Notes: generated by a model from the sequence alone, not told the origin. 56,915 nt of DNA from DAOOOU01 sp964435635 (GCA_964435635.1 CAYSZU010000002.1:1-56915), one strand, 5' to 3'; numbered from the stretch's first letter, positions 34,845 through 43,323 are shown. A program made the numbers and translations.

Positions 34845-34878
34845 AAAGAGAAACTATTAGTTAAAATAGTTTCTCTTT
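34845..34878. terminator. Bidirectional terminator before superoxide reductase
   Basis: AGAGAAACTATT (34847-34858), a six-base loop and AATAGTTTCTCT (34865-34876), flanked by A and T runs. It can end both the minus-strand redox operon and the plus-strand RNA. Confidence 0.85.
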
Positions 34879-35258
34879 TATTGATTAAAAGTGCTTTTCC
34901 ACAACCCATGAATATTACAATATTCATAGATTTCTATTTGTTTAGCTGTTGCTGGGATTAAGAATTGGGCACTTGGTGAATCACTTGGTTTTAAATCGTA
35001 TCTAGCAGTTTGCCCTTCATATTTTATTATTATAGTTGAAATATAATGATCACTGCTCATTGGATGTTCTACGCTACCAACCTTTACTGTTAATAAATTA
35101 TCATGATATGTTGCAACTGGCACATGTTTTTCTAAACCCAAATCAGTTTCTTTGGCCACTAAGTCTTCCATTGGTTCACCACAGCAGACTAACTCCCCAC
35201 CCCCATTTTCAATTAGTTCTACCATATTGCCACAAATGTGGCATTTAAATATTTTCAT
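34878..35258 (-). CDS. Desulfoferrodoxin (superoxide reductase)
   Basis: This enzyme reduces superoxide to peroxide without making oxygen, typical of anaerobes. An N-terminal desulforedoxin domain has Cys6, Cys9, Cys25 and Cys26 for the FeCys4 centre. The neelaredoxin domain keeps the iron ligands His45, His65, His71, Cys114 and His117 (EKHVP, EHPMSSDHY, YCNIHGLW). Length is a typical 126 aa. It follows a hypothetical gene with a one-base overlap and ends at the bidirectional terminator. Confidence 0.96.
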   Translation of the reverse strand: MKIFKCHICGNMVELIENGGGELVCCGEPMEDLVAKETDLGLEKHVPVATYHDNLLTVKVGSVEHPMSSDHYISTIIIKYEGQTARYDLKPSDSPSAQFLIPATAKQIEIYEYCNIHGLWKSTFNQ

Positions 35259-35734
35259 TATTCGGTTCCTTTCTTATGGGTTAATACTAACCCAAAACTA
35301 TTTTCTGCTTTTGGCAAAGCATTAATAATTGATTCGTCAAGAGCTTGGATCATTGCCTTTTCAAAAGGAGTAAACTCATGCTCCGCTGGTAAAAAAAGCT
35401 TATTTAATTTTAAATCCAATTTTAAATTGTTTTTTTCAAAAAAAGTTAAGTCTTGTAAAAATTCCATACTATAACCTTGCCGGACTGACTCTTTAAAGTC
35501 ATCTATCAATCCCGTCTTTTTTAGGCCGTTAATTATAATTAGCTTTCCGACTAGTTCAGATAACCCGCGTCCTTTAGCAAGACCAATCATTGCCCAAATA
35601 TTTATTCTTGGGGTTGAAGCTAATACTTCTTGCATATAATCCAAAGAAACATCACTTTGCGCTAAAGCAGCTACAAGCAAGTTCATTTCAGTAAGTTCTT
35701 CGGTAGTGAAAAAATCTTTTATAGTTTTATTCAT
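35258..35734 (-). CDS. Hypothetical protein paired with superoxide reductase, 158 aa
   Basis: Not recognised. It is a soluble, helical protein without cysteines or membrane segments. It is translated first in a two-gene operon with desulfoferrodoxin, so a stress role is possible. A 26-of-27-base stretch in its middle (encoding QGYSMEF, minus strand about 35456-35482) is repeated in the plus-strand small gene at 36043-36069, where it encodes the same residues at the C-terminus. Confidence 0.6.
   Translation of the reverse strand: MNKTIKDFFTTEELTEMNLLVAALAQSDVSLDYMQEVLASTPRINIWAMIGLAKGRGLSELVGKLIIINGLKKTGLIDDFKESVRQGYSMEFLQDLTFFEKNNLKLDLKLNKLFLPAEHEFTPFEKAMIQALDESIINALPKAENSFGLVLTHKKGTE
35456..35482 (-). 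repeat. 27-bp shared element, copy 1
   Basis: Minus-strand copy of a 27-base sequence beginning CAAGGTTATAGTATGGAA, with one mismatch to the plus-strand copy at 36043-36069. Both copies are read in sense within different proteins and encode QGYSMEF. Confidence 0.8.
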
Positions 35735-35752
35735 ACCAATACCTCCAATTTA

Positions 35753-35781
35753 ATTTTAGAATAGATATTTAGAAAATGCAA
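35753..35781 (-). promoter_or_regulatory. Promoter of the superoxide reductase operon
   Basis: TTGCAT (minus strand, 35776-35781), 17 bases, TAAAAT (35753-35758), about 18 bases before a GGAGGT site and the ATG at 35734. Confidence 0.7.
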
Positions 35782-35821
35782 TCTTTATTAACTACCATCT
35801 TTTTTAAGCCCCTATTTATTA

Positions 35822-35849
35822 TTGACAAACCCTTATAAAGTGCTAATAT
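35822..35849 (+). promoter_or_regulatory. Promoter of the 64-aa gene
   Basis: Perfect TTGACA (35822-35827), 16 bases, TAATAT (35844-35849) with an upstream TGC forming an extended -10. The leader to the ATG at 35867 is only about 10 bases and contains AGGAAG. Confidence 0.75.
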
Positions 35850-35866
35850 ATTCTTCAGGAAGTTTT

Positions 35867-36061
35867 ATGAAAAATACTGATAAAATGAAAGTTATTGTGA
35901 CAGGTAATTTATGTAAAGATCGTTCAGGTTATTTGGACACATTTATTACCGAAGATGATAAAAGAAGAATATATGATTGGGCAGAAAGTCCAGGTGGTCC
36001 TGTTGCGACAGCAGCAGTAGTTGTTGCCGCCTTTAGTCAAGGTTATAGTATGGAATTTTAA
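35867..36061 (+). CDS. Small orphan protein, 64 aa
   Basis: An ATG five bases after AGGAAG opens a 64-residue frame; the longer frame from TTG 35822 begins inside the -35 box and is not used. The N-terminal part is charged (GYLDTFITEDDKRRIYDWAE). It then reads PGGPVATAAVVVAAF, hydrophobic and small-residue rich, and ends SQGYSMEF. The charged-leader and Gly/Ala-rich-tail layout recalls a peptide precursor, but no modification gene is near. It is one of the few plus-strand genes here. Confidence 0.55.
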   Translation: MKNTDKMKVIVTGNLCKDRSGYLDTFITEDDKRRIYDWAESPGGPVATAAVVVAAFSQGYSMEF

Positions 36062-36069
36062 CAACATAA
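36043..36069 (+). repeat. 27-bp shared element, copy 2
   Basis: Plus-strand partner of the element at 35456-35482. The identity crosses the stop codon of the 64-aa gene, so it is a DNA-level duplication and not only protein similarity. Confidence 0.8.
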
Positions 36070-36071
36070 TT

Positions 36072-36314
36072 CTATTCCGTAATTTTGGGATCATAATTTT
36101 TGGCATCGATTAAATCTAGATAAATATTTTTGCTTGTTTCTTCATTAAATTGGAGATCATTTAAAATATTATAAGCGGTTTGAATATCCATTTTAAAAAA
36201 ACAATTTGGTTCTTTTAATAATTTTTCAATTAGTAATTGTTTTTTTAAAAGACTAGGATTATTTTGATACTTGCTGATTAGAGTTTTATTTATTGCCTGT
36301 AATTTATCAATCAT
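36072..36314 (-). CDS. Hypothetical protein, 80 aa
   Basis: Small, helical, Lys-rich protein without known motif. Its ATG overlaps the TGA of the upstream transglutaminase-fold gene (ATGA), so it is translated by coupling and may be that protein's partner. It converges with the 64-aa plus-strand gene, ten bases away. Confidence 0.6.
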   Translation of the reverse strand: MIDKLQAINKTLISKYQNNPSLLKKQLLIEKLLKEPNCFFKMDIQTAYNILNDLQFNEETSKNIYLDLIDAKNYDPKITE

Positions 36315-38044
36315 TTTTTCCCTCCTATACTTATCCCTGGAATACAGTGTTTTTCGTTATTTATATAAGACCAGTAACCATTATTAAACCGCTCGGCTAT
36401 TTCTTGTTCATCGATTCTTGTTAAGTCTTGTGGAGGACAATATATATAATAATTGTTCTCCGGGGCGTCTTCATATATATCAGCTTCGTTAATAGTAAAA
36501 ACTGCTACGGCTTTAGCTGGATTATTATTTTCTCTAATGATTGAGAAATTAAAGTTTCTTCTTAGCTCATCATTATTGAACAATATCTTTTTTAATTGGA
36601 GAATATAAGACATTGCATCAACCCCATATAAACTGGCCTGCTTAACTTTTGCAATTATTATGGTTAATTTATGAGTTAAGGTAATTTTATTTTCTTTAAC
36701 AGGGTTGGTTTGCTGATATTGTCTTAATATATCAGCAAATGATTCAACCCGCTCAACCACCATAATTTGCTCCTTTTGAGTTTCTTTTAACTCTTGCCTC
36801 GCAACTAAATAATACATGTTTGATAATTTAAGCCGAAACTCTGCTTGAGTATCTTGATTAATATTTAGACATTTCAGACCAACTAACGGCTGATTTAATT
36901 TAGCTTGCACCATATCGCCTTGAAGGATTGAAGTAACTGAATCGGCTTCAACAATAAATTTGCCTTGGCGTAAACGTAAATTAGCATGAGCTCCCCCAAA
37001 ACCACCTAGACTTCTTGAGTCAATTTGAAAATCAATTCCTAGTTCTGCTAATAACTTAGCATAAATAATATTAAACTCATAACAAACAACCTTATTGTTT
37101 TGTAAATTTATTTCGGCCACATGATCAATATTTTCGTGTTTTTTAACAACTTCTCCTCTTTGATTATAAACGTAGTATTCTTCGTCGTAAGTTAATATCT
37201 TACACATTTTAAGATATATATACATAGCCTTTTCTAATAAGGTTACATTAGTTGGCATATTAGCTAAAATTGTCATCTTTAGTTCAGCATCAATTATAGT
37301 TTTTTTTACATTTTTATCTTCAAATGCTTGGCATTCATTAATAGCTTGGTAATCTATTTTTTGAAACGTTATTAATTCTTCTAATCTTTCATTAATTTGA
37401 AAAGGAATAAGATAGTTATTGGAAACGTTATTAGTTTTATAATAGCTTATTAAAGCGTAAACAAAATACTCTTTTGGGATTTTACCGATTTCTGGATTTT
37501 TACTAAGATCAAAAAAGTTTTCGTAACGATTAGGTGGTAATTCTAAAAAGTTGATAAACATTGAAACCGGAATCACATAAGGATATCCTTCAATATTAAG
37601 ATTATAGTTTTTTTCTTTATTTTTATTAACAAAATTATGATAATCAACTTGCTCAATCAAAAAATTAACCCGTTTCATTGTTTCATCATCAAATTTATGG
37701 CCAGTTTTCATTAATTCTTGCAAACCAATAACAATGGTCATCTTGTTTAAAACATGACCATTTTTAATGTCACCATTAATTATTATTGTTGATTTAAAAT
37801 ACTCAATTTCATTATTGAAAAGCTTTTTGACATATAAATAATAACGCTCATCTGTTACTAACTTAATTAGCAAATTAACATTAACAAGACTTACTGTTTT
37901 TAATCTTTTCCCCGTTAAATAAGAAAGCTTTGGTCCAGTCTTATTCTCTTCGTTTTCAGCTGCTGTAATAAATAAAAGCCAATTCATATGTGGTTTTAAA
38001 TAAGGGTATTTTTCTAATTGCTCTTCAATTGTTAATTCTGCCAT
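36311..38044 (-). CDS. Transglutaminase-fold protein, 577 aa
   Basis: A large N-terminal helical region (to about 265) precedes a transglutaminase-like domain that starts LLEKAMYIYLKMCKILTYD. The triad is Cys321 (NKVVCYEFN), His353 (GGAHANLRL) and Asp368 (VEADSV). The C-terminal 190 residues are not recognised. No signal peptide. The start is ATG 38044 behind GGTGA, not the TTG four codons earlier. TGA serves as its stop. It is related in design to the proteins starting at 15443 and 51760. The activity may be proteolytic or crosslinking; the substrate is unknown. Confidence 0.65.
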   Translation of the reverse strand: MAELTIEEQLEKYPYLKPHMNWLLFITAAENEENKTGPKLSYLTGKRLKTVSLVNVNLLIKLVTDERYYLYVKKLFNNEIEYFKSTIIINGDIKNGHVLNKMTIVIGLQELMKTGHKFDDETMKRVNFLIEQVDYHNFVNKNKEKNYNLNIEGYPYVIPVSMFINFLELPPNRYENFFDLSKNPEIGKIPKEYFVYALISYYKTNNVSNNYLIPFQINERLEELITFQKIDYQAINECQAFEDKNVKKTIIDAELKMTILANMPTNVTLLEKAMYIYLKMCKILTYDEEYYVYNQRGEVVKKHENIDHVAEINLQNNKVVCYEFNIIYAKLLAELGIDFQIDSRSLGGFGGAHANLRLRQGKFIVEADSVTSILQGDMVQAKLNQPLVGLKCLNINQDTQAEFRLKLSNMYYLVARQELKETQKEQIMVVERVESFADILRQYQQTNPVKENKITLTHKLTIIIAKVKQASLYGVDAMSYILQLKKILFNNDELRRNFNFSIIRENNNPAKAVAVFTINEADIYEDAPENNYYIYCPPQDLTRIDEQEIAERFNNGYWSYINNEKHCIPGISIGGKK

Positions 38045-38093
38045 ATTATTCACCAATCATATTATATCATTAGTAGTAGTTAAAATTGCCATT

Positions 38094-38122
38094 TAAAAAT
38101 CAAACTTAACAGTTTGATTTAA
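38094..38122 (-). terminator. Terminator after the HD-domain gene
   Basis: AAATCAAACT, loop TTAA-like four bases and AGTTTGATTT on the minus strand, followed by T. It is nearly the same sequence as the terminator at 39329-39358. Confidence 0.7.
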
Positions 38123-38173
38123 TTATTTTACATATTGTTTTTTTCTAAAGTCTTAATATTAATTAATGGTAAA

Positions 38174-39271
38174 TTATTTATTTTTTGTTTTACTTAATTT
38201 ATGAACCTTATTTTGTTGTGGTTTAAAGTCAAAATTAAAATAATTATATTGCGCATACTCTTGATTCAAATATTCATCAATTGCTTTTTTTGCTTGGGCA
38301 GATACCGCATCTATTCTTTTAATTCCATTATTGGTATGAACTAAAGGAATAATATATCTTCTTTTTGATTTTATTGAAACACAATAGACATCTTCAATCA
38401 TTTCTGAACTATCATAAGCAGTTTTTGTTGCTCTATACTTATTAAATGCCTCACTCAAATATTGATTAGGGCAATTAATAATTCGGTTAATAATTTCCTG
38501 TTCCGAACATGTATATAAATCATCAATTTCAAGATAACCTTGCTGCCACATTGCTCTTACCATATCAGCCATGAATTGCATTGCCATTTTATCATTACCA
38601 CAAATCCACATAGGCCATATTTTAGCCAAAGTATTGATATATTTTTCACAAATATTAATATCCTTAAACCCAAATTCAGCCATTCCTTGCTCGTTTTTTA
38701 AAATAGTAACATTGTTGTAGCACTCGCTAATTGTATCAAGTTCCCAAATTCGAAAAAAGGTTAATCCACTGGCAAAACTATATTCAAAACGATCAGCAGA
38801 AAAATTTGGTGTTTCATTATCTGCTAATGGATATATTTTATAATCGATTATTTCTTCGAGTTCAATTCCGTCTCGTTTAAGTAACCTCATTATTTCTTCA
38901 GAATTACTAATTGTGCTCTCGGTTCTTTCTTCGGTTGATTCTTGTTGTTCTGAATCGCCATTCATAAAATCTATACAATGTTTGAATACTGGCGTCGCAA
39001 TATCATGGAATAAACCAGCTAAGGTTTGTTTTTTATCTTGAGTAAAGTGCCAAAGAATTAAGGCAACCCCAACACTATGTTCTAAATTAGAATACCAATA
39101 TCTAATATCAAACATTGAAGAATAGTCTATGCCACAACTGATCCCAATATGCTTAATTCTTTGCATTTCTGGAGTATCTATATATTCTAGTAACCACTCA
39201 GGAAATTCTGGACAAAGAATTTTAAAATATGCTTGAATTTCGTCATTCAAACTTGCTAAGTATTTATTCAT
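38174..39271 (-). CDS. HD-domain phosphohydrolase, 365 aa
   Basis: The metal motif is clear: His in SNLEHSVGVAL, the HD pair in AGLFHDIATPVFKH (near residues 85-98) and a later Asp in NFSADRFEYS. This pattern matches HD hydrolases distantly like dGTPase or SAMHD-type enzymes. An ESTEERTESTISNSEE linker follows the HD pair. The substrate is unknown. It appears to be transcribed alone. Confidence 0.78.
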   Translation of the reverse strand: MNKYLASLNDEIQAYFKILCPEFPEWLLEYIDTPEMQRIKHIGISCGIDYSSMFDIRYWYSNLEHSVGVALILWHFTQDKKQTLAGLFHDIATPVFKHCIDFMNGDSEQQESTEERTESTISNSEEIMRLLKRDGIELEEIIDYKIYPLADNETPNFSADRFEYSFASGLTFFRIWELDTISECYNNVTILKNEQGMAEFGFKDINICEKYINTLAKIWPMWICGNDKMAMQFMADMVRAMWQQGYLEIDDLYTCSEQEIINRIINCPNQYLSEAFNKYRATKTAYDSSEMIEDVYCVSIKSKRRYIIPLVHTNNGIKRIDAVSAQAKKAIDEYLNQEYAQYNYFNFDFKPQQNKVHKLSKTKNK

Positions 39272-39328
39272 TTTTACCCTCCTGAAAATATACTAAATAT
39301 TATATCATTATATTTATTTATTACCAAT

Positions 39329-39358
39329 TAAAAATCAAACCAATTAGTTTGATTTTAA
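39329..39358 (-). terminator. Terminator after the flavin-binding protein gene
   Basis: AAAATCAAAC/GTTTGATTTT with a six-base loop, followed by a T run on the minus strand. Confidence 0.75.
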
Positions 39359-39361
39359 TAT

Positions 39362-39832
39362 TTACATTTTAGCACAATGAATTGTTGTGATTGTCTTATT
39401 TATTAAGTTTAGGACTTGAATTGTTTCTTGATTATGAATGTCCTTACTATTATCTATCCCCCACATACGGCATTCAGTTAATTGGACTTCAATTAGTATC
39501 TCATTTGGTAAGTTAGTATAGTTTTGATATGTTTCTAAATGCTTTTCTTTTATCAATTCAACAAATTTCGGGTTACTGGTTGGATGGCCAACAATAGTTG
39601 CTATCCCTTTTAGGTAACAAGGTCCTATATTTATTGCCACATGAGAATTATCTTTGATATTTTGAGCCTTTTCAAAAGAACTATCAGTTTGAAAGTAAAC
39701 CTTCAGCCCATCACTAACAAGGCACATTTGGGAAGCACTTACTACTCCGTTTTTATTTGCCGTTGCTAAAACGCCAAACTTAGTTAGCTTTAACATTTTT
39801 TCAATCTTGGCAATGAATTCATTATGTTCCAT
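39362..39832 (-). CDS. Pyridoxamine 5'-phosphate oxidase-family flavoprotein
   Basis: A split-barrel FMN-binding protein: KFGVLATANKNGVVSASQMCLVSDGLKVYFQTD, then KAQNIKDNSHVAINIG and a GIATIVGHPT strand. At 156 aa it resembles small heme- or flavin-binding members rather than PdxH itself. A general reductase role is likely. Confidence 0.85.
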   Translation of the reverse strand: MEHNEFIAKIEKMLKLTKFGVLATANKNGVVSASQMCLVSDGLKVYFQTDSSFEKAQNIKDNSHVAINIGPCYLKGIATIVGHPTSNPKFVELIKEKHLETYQNYTNLPNEILIEVQLTECRMWGIDNSKDIHNQETIQVLNLINKTITTIHCAKM

Positions 39833-39884
39833 AAAACACCTCTTTAAATATTATAAAATAGTTTCAGTTTAAAAACTAGTCGGT

Positions 39885-40397
39885 TTAACCAGCTAATAAT
39901 GAGTTTAAATCTTTAGCGTTTCGCCACCCAGTATAATCTGCTTTTTCTAATTGACCATTTGGAATAATCGCAATTAAATACCATAGGGCCATTTCAGTAG
40001 TACCAAATTCCGGAATTTCTTTTTCAATTGTAAATGCTATTCCTTGATCGATTGTAACTTTACTTAAGCGTTCTTTAATACTACCAGATCCAACTTCATC
40101 AACTTGAATAAAAATATGATTGTTTTGTAAATATTTTTTTAAGTCAAAGGTTTTAAATTCAAAAAAATATTTACTAAATGTTTCATAACCTTTTTCATCA
40201 GCAATATAATACTTATTAACATTAATGATGCTTATAAAATCATAATATTCATGGGTCTGATAAGAGTAAGTTAAAATTTCATTATCAACTTCAATTTTGT
40301 TGTATATTCCTAAATAGTATAATAAACTAACCCCACTTAATATCAATATAATACTAAAAACAATGACTCTTTTTCCAACTTTAGTCTTTAAAAACAT
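39885..40397 (-). CDS. Membrane-anchored hypothetical protein, 170 aa
   Basis: One N-terminal membrane helix (about 10-30), then an extracellular alpha-beta domain. The end, with VDEVGSGSIKERLSKVTI and ALWYLIAIIPNG, has some similarity in pattern to PrcB-like C-terminal domains, but I am not sure. Single gene. Confidence 0.5.
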   Translation of the reverse strand: MFLKTKVGKRVIVFSIILILSGVSLLYYLGIYNKIEVDNEILTYSYQTHEYYDFISIINVNKYYIADEKGYETFSKYFFEFKTFDLKKYLQNNHIFIQVDEVGSGSIKERLSKVTIDQGIAFTIEKEIPEFGTTEMALWYLIAIIPNGQLEKADYTGWRNAKDLNSLLAG

Positions 40398-40452
40398 AAC
40401 TAATCACTCCAATAAATTAATTATAACACTTATTATAATTTAATACTTTATA

Positions 40453-40480
40453 AAAAAAACGACCATAAATGGTCGGTTTA
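40453..40480 (-). terminator. Terminator of the broken small gene
   Basis: CGACCA, a four-base loop and TGGTCG, then eight T on the minus strand. It lies ten bases past the end of the interrupted reading frame at 40490, which supports that frame having been a real gene. Confidence 0.88.
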
Positions 40481-40489
40481 TATTTTTTA

Positions 40490-40675
40490 TTAATGACGAG
40501 GTCCACTCGGTTCTGCTTTTTTTTGATAAGTTGAATCAATTTCAGTTAAAAAAACTAATTTATATTTATCATATAAGTCTTTTTCCTCAGGAGAAAATTT
40601 AGAAATGATGAACTAGACAATATTTATAAAGTTATTCCTGATTTTTCTAAAAACTTTCTTGTCATTTTCTTCCAT
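40490..40675 (-). pseudogene. Small gene interrupted by an in-frame TAG
   Basis: An ATG eight bases after GGAGAAAA opens MEENDKKVFRKIRNN and reaches TAG at codon 21 (40613-40615). The same frame continues for 40 codons, with SKFSPEEKDLYDKYKLVF and KAEPSGPRH, to a double TAA just before a strong terminator. Whole length would be 61 aa. Ribosome site, frame and terminator all fit a real small gene with a recent nonsense change. No family recognised. Confidence 0.6.
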
Positions 40676-40719
40676 AATTTTCTCCTTTTTTTTATTTTAT
40701 ATTAATAAAATTATATCAT

Positions 40720-41529
40720 CTAATTAAATAAGAAGTAAAGTAAAACGATTAATCCTAACCCGATGCGATACCAGCCAAAAATTTTAAAATCATTTTTTCT
40801 AATATATTTTAATAAAAATTTAATAGTTAAGATTGAAACGAGAAAAGCTGTTATCATCCCAATAATTAGAATGTAAATCTCAACCCTAGAAAAGACAAGC
40901 CCAAACTTAAATAATTTTAAAAACGAAGCCCCAAACATAACTGGTAAAGCTAAAATAAAAGTGTATTCGGTAATAACCTTTCGATTCATTCCTAGTAATA
41001 ACCCGCCGACAATAGTCGCCCCACTTCTTGAAGTTCCAGGAATAATCGATAAAACTTGAAATAAGCCAATTAATAAAGCCGTTTTAATTGTAATCTCTTT
41101 AAACGAAGTAATTGTTTCTTTTTTGTTTTTATTTTCAATCATTATAAATAAAATACCGTAAACTATTAACATAATAGCAACCGTGTTAGCATTATAGAAA
41201 TGATCATACATCCAATCATCAAAAAGCAAGCCAATTATTCCCGCCGGAAGACAACTGATAAATATCTTAAACCATAGTTTATAAGCTTCTTTTCTTTCGG
41301 CGGTTATTTTGTTAAGGGGATTTAGATAATTTAAAAAAATTAATAAAACGGCTAGAATAGCCCCTAACTGAATAACAACTAAAAACACCTCTTTAAATGC
41401 GGCCGTTATATTTAATTTTATAAACTCATCTAATAGAATCATATGGCCAGTTGAAGAAATCGGCAGCCATTCAGTTATGCCTTCAACAATCCCAATTATA
41501 ATAACTTTTAAAATTTCAATAATACTCAT
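40720..41529 (-). CDS. uppP: Undecaprenyl-diphosphatase UppP
   Basis: It recycles undecaprenyl pyrophosphate, the lipid carrier for wall and surface polymers, and gives bacitracin tolerance. Both signature segments are intact: GIVEGITEWLPISSTGHM (about 13-30) and PGTSRSGATIVGG (about 164-176). Eight membrane helices and 269 aa are typical. Its presence argues that the host still makes wall or surface glycans and is not a wall-less mycoplasma. Confidence 0.95.
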   Translation of the reverse strand: MSIIEILKVIIIGIVEGITEWLPISSTGHMILLDEFIKLNITAAFKEVFLVVIQLGAILAVLLIFLNYLNPLNKITAERKEAYKLWFKIFISCLPAGIIGLLFDDWMYDHFYNANTVAIMLIVYGILFIMIENKNKKETITSFKEITIKTALLIGLFQVLSIIPGTSRSGATIVGGLLLGMNRKVITEYTFILALPVMFGASFLKLFKFGLVFSRVEIYILIIGMITAFLVSILTIKFLLKYIRKNDFKIFGWYRIGLGLIVLLYFLFN

Positions 41530-41551
41530 TGTTTTACCTACTAACTATTTT

Positions 41552-42175
41552 TTATGAATCAATTACAATCTTCAAAGCCGTCCCTTGGGGCGGATAACTC
41601 TCCATTATTTGATCACCAATCGTTATTGTTAACTTCCCTTTTATATCTTCAATAGTTGCTTTTGTTCCATTATCATAAATTATTATTGTTGCCTTAGTTA
41701 TACTTAAATATATTGAATCAAAACCATCGTAGGTTGGACATGAAACAAAAATACTATTACCATTTCTTTGCATCAAAGTTGCTCGAAAAGTGTTCTTATC
41801 TTTTCCTTTGTAATCGTTAACATCCTCTACTGTTGCTAGAAGCTCCGCTCCGCTTTTATAGCAGATATCATTTTCGTTAGCAAAAGATAAATAAAAGATT
41901 TGGTCTTCACCAACTACGTATTGTAAAACATGAAGTCCAGAACCAATATCTTTAGTATTTCCAAGCTGATAAACTATTTCTCTATAACTTAGACCTTTTT
42001 TAAGCGCTAAGATTTGTTCAGCCGTTATTTTTTTAGTAGCTATTAAATCAGAATACTCTGTTTTATAAGGCGCTCCTTCTTTTTCAAAATAACTATAGCC
42101 TAGAACAATAACTAAACCACTTAAAACAGCAATTATTATAATGACTATTTCCTTTATATTTTGCCTCTTTTTCAT
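41552..42175 (-). CDS. Membrane-anchored hypothetical protein, 207 aa
   Basis: One N-terminal membrane helix (about 8-27). The next segment, ITAEQILALKKGLSYREIVYQLG, resembles the start of BamE/SmpA-type small domains, followed by a beta-rich part that may be an OB-like domain. It lies 22 bases upstream of uppP and 23 bases downstream of the flavodoxin gene, so the three form an operon. Confidence 0.55.
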   Translation of the reverse strand: MKKRQNIKEIVIIIIAVLSGLVIVLGYSYFEKEGAPYKTEYSDLIATKKITAEQILALKKGLSYREIVYQLGNTKDIGSGLHVLQYVVGEDQIFYLSFANENDICYKSGAELLATVEDVNDYKGKDKNTFRATLMQRNGNSIFVSCPTYDGFDSIYLSITKATIIIYDNGTKATIEDIKGKLTITIGDQIMESYPPQGTALKIVIDS

Positions 42176-42198
42176 TTTATTTAACTCCTTATGATAAA

Positions 42199-42681
42199 TT
42201 ATTTCACTAAATCTTTAGCCCATTTAATGATTATTGGTTTTAATTTAGTAAAATCTTTTATAACTTTTGGACACCCTAATGCTGAAATAAATTTACTTTT
42301 TTTATTTATGGCTTGTTGGGCCTTAAAAGCAGCGTCTTTTGCCCCGCCTTCATGACAATAAAAATAAGCAACCTTTTTATCAACTAATAATTGACTATTT
42401 ATAACCGTTTTAACTGGCGGTGCAAAAGTGCCAGCCCAAATTGGACTACCAATGAATACCAAATCATAGTTGCTAATATCTATATCTAAAGGTTTAATCT
42501 TACTAGTTTGACCTAGGATAGTTCTAATTCCTAAAACTAAATATTTTTTAAAACCGCTTGTTTTACTTTCTTTAAGCATTTTAATAGCAATTATTTTAGC
42601 GCTTGTTTCCTTAGCGATTAACTCTGCTACCTTTTTAGTACTACCCTCATAAGAATAGTATATTACAATTGCTTTTTTCAT
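42199..42681 (-). CDS. Flavodoxin
   Basis: Small FMN electron carrier. The phosphate-binding loop is YYSYEGSTKKVAELIA (about 8-23), and the flavin edge is formed by GSPIWAGTFAPPV (about 78-90) and FYCHEGG (about 107-113). It is related to the flavodoxin-like domain proteins of anaerobes. Length 160 aa. Likely partner reductases are not in the window. Confidence 0.92.
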   Translation of the reverse strand: MKKAIVIYYSYEGSTKKVAELIAKETSAKIIAIKMLKESKTSGFKKYLVLGIRTILGQTSKIKPLDIDISNYDLVFIGSPIWAGTFAPPVKTVINSQLLVDKKVAYFYCHEGGAKDAAFKAQQAINKKSKFISALGCPKVIKDFTKLKPIIIKWAKDLVK

Positions 42682-42811
42682 TATCTCACCTAAATAAATT
42701 ATATCATAAAAGCCTTTTTCTGTTATGATATATTTTACAATAATTATATAGATAAAATTTTTTACTTGTAAATAGGTCTTTTATGAATTATTATTGTTAA
42801 AGGAGGTTTTT

Positions 42812-43087
42812 ATGATTATTAATGATTATCCAATTAGCGATATAATTAGTTTAGAAACTTTGTTAAATAATACTGAAGCTATTTATAATCAAAGTGGCAG
42901 TGATGAGGACAAAGTAAACTATGAGCGCTTACTAAAAAGTTTTAAAAGCTTATTATTAAGGCATGTTATTATTTCAGAAATAGCAGCCTTTTCATCTCAT
43001 AGTCACGAAATACAACAAACTCATGAAGAGTTAAAAGAAAAATATGAACATTATTTTGGGCAAGATTGTCTTACATTTAATAAATAG
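42812..43087 (+). CDS. Hypothetical protein, 91 aa
   Basis: ATG 42812 lies seven bases after AAAGGAGG. The frame is open from TTG 42794, but that TTG is inside the ribosome site region. The product is helical and acidic, with YERLLKSFKSLLLRHVI and a His-rich middle. It has no recognised family. It is monocistronic, with a terminator directly after the stop. Confidence 0.65.
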   Translation: MIINDYPISDIISLETLLNNTEAIYNQSGSDEDKVNYERLLKSFKSLLLRHVIISEIAAFSSHSHEIQQTHEELKEKYEHYFGQDCLTFNK

Positions 43088-43114
43088 AAGGAATGTTTTA
43101 AACATTCCTTTTTT
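43088..43114 (+). terminator. Terminator of the 91-aa gene
   Basis: AAGGAATGTTT and AAACATTCCTT separated by one base (effective loop of TTTAA), then four or more T. Confidence 0.85.
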
Positions 43115-43160
43115 AAATTTAATTTTTTTTTATTTAAGTAAAGATAGTTCATTTAAATAT

Positions 43161-43298
43161 TTATGTATTTTTTAATATCATAATATTTATATTATTTGGA
43201 TAATGAGAGACTTTTTTAAGCCAACTATATTCGCCTTTGTTATCAAATAAAAACCAATTATTTTTCAATCTGTTATTAAATAAATCTTGTTTCTTCAT
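43161..43298 (-). CDS. Small orphan protein, 45 aa
   Basis: An ATG follows a strong GAGGTGAG site by four bases. The 45-codon frame begins MKKQDLFNNRLKNNWFLFD and contains NKGEYSWLKKV. It is rich in Asn, Lys and aromatic residues, without membrane helix. It lies 25 bases after the transglutaminase-fold gene at 43324, probably in the same message. Confidence 0.55.
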   Translation of the reverse strand: MKKQDLFNNRLKNNWFLFDNKGEYSWLKKVSHYPNNINIMILKNT

Positions 43299-43323
43299 TT
43301 TCTCACCTCAATATCTTATTATA

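Noticed and set aside
38094..39358. Repeated AAATCAAAC/GTTTGATTT hairpins as a mobile repeat family
   Set aside because: Both copies sit just after gene ends and are followed by T runs on the coding strand, so they are ordinary terminators with similar arms.
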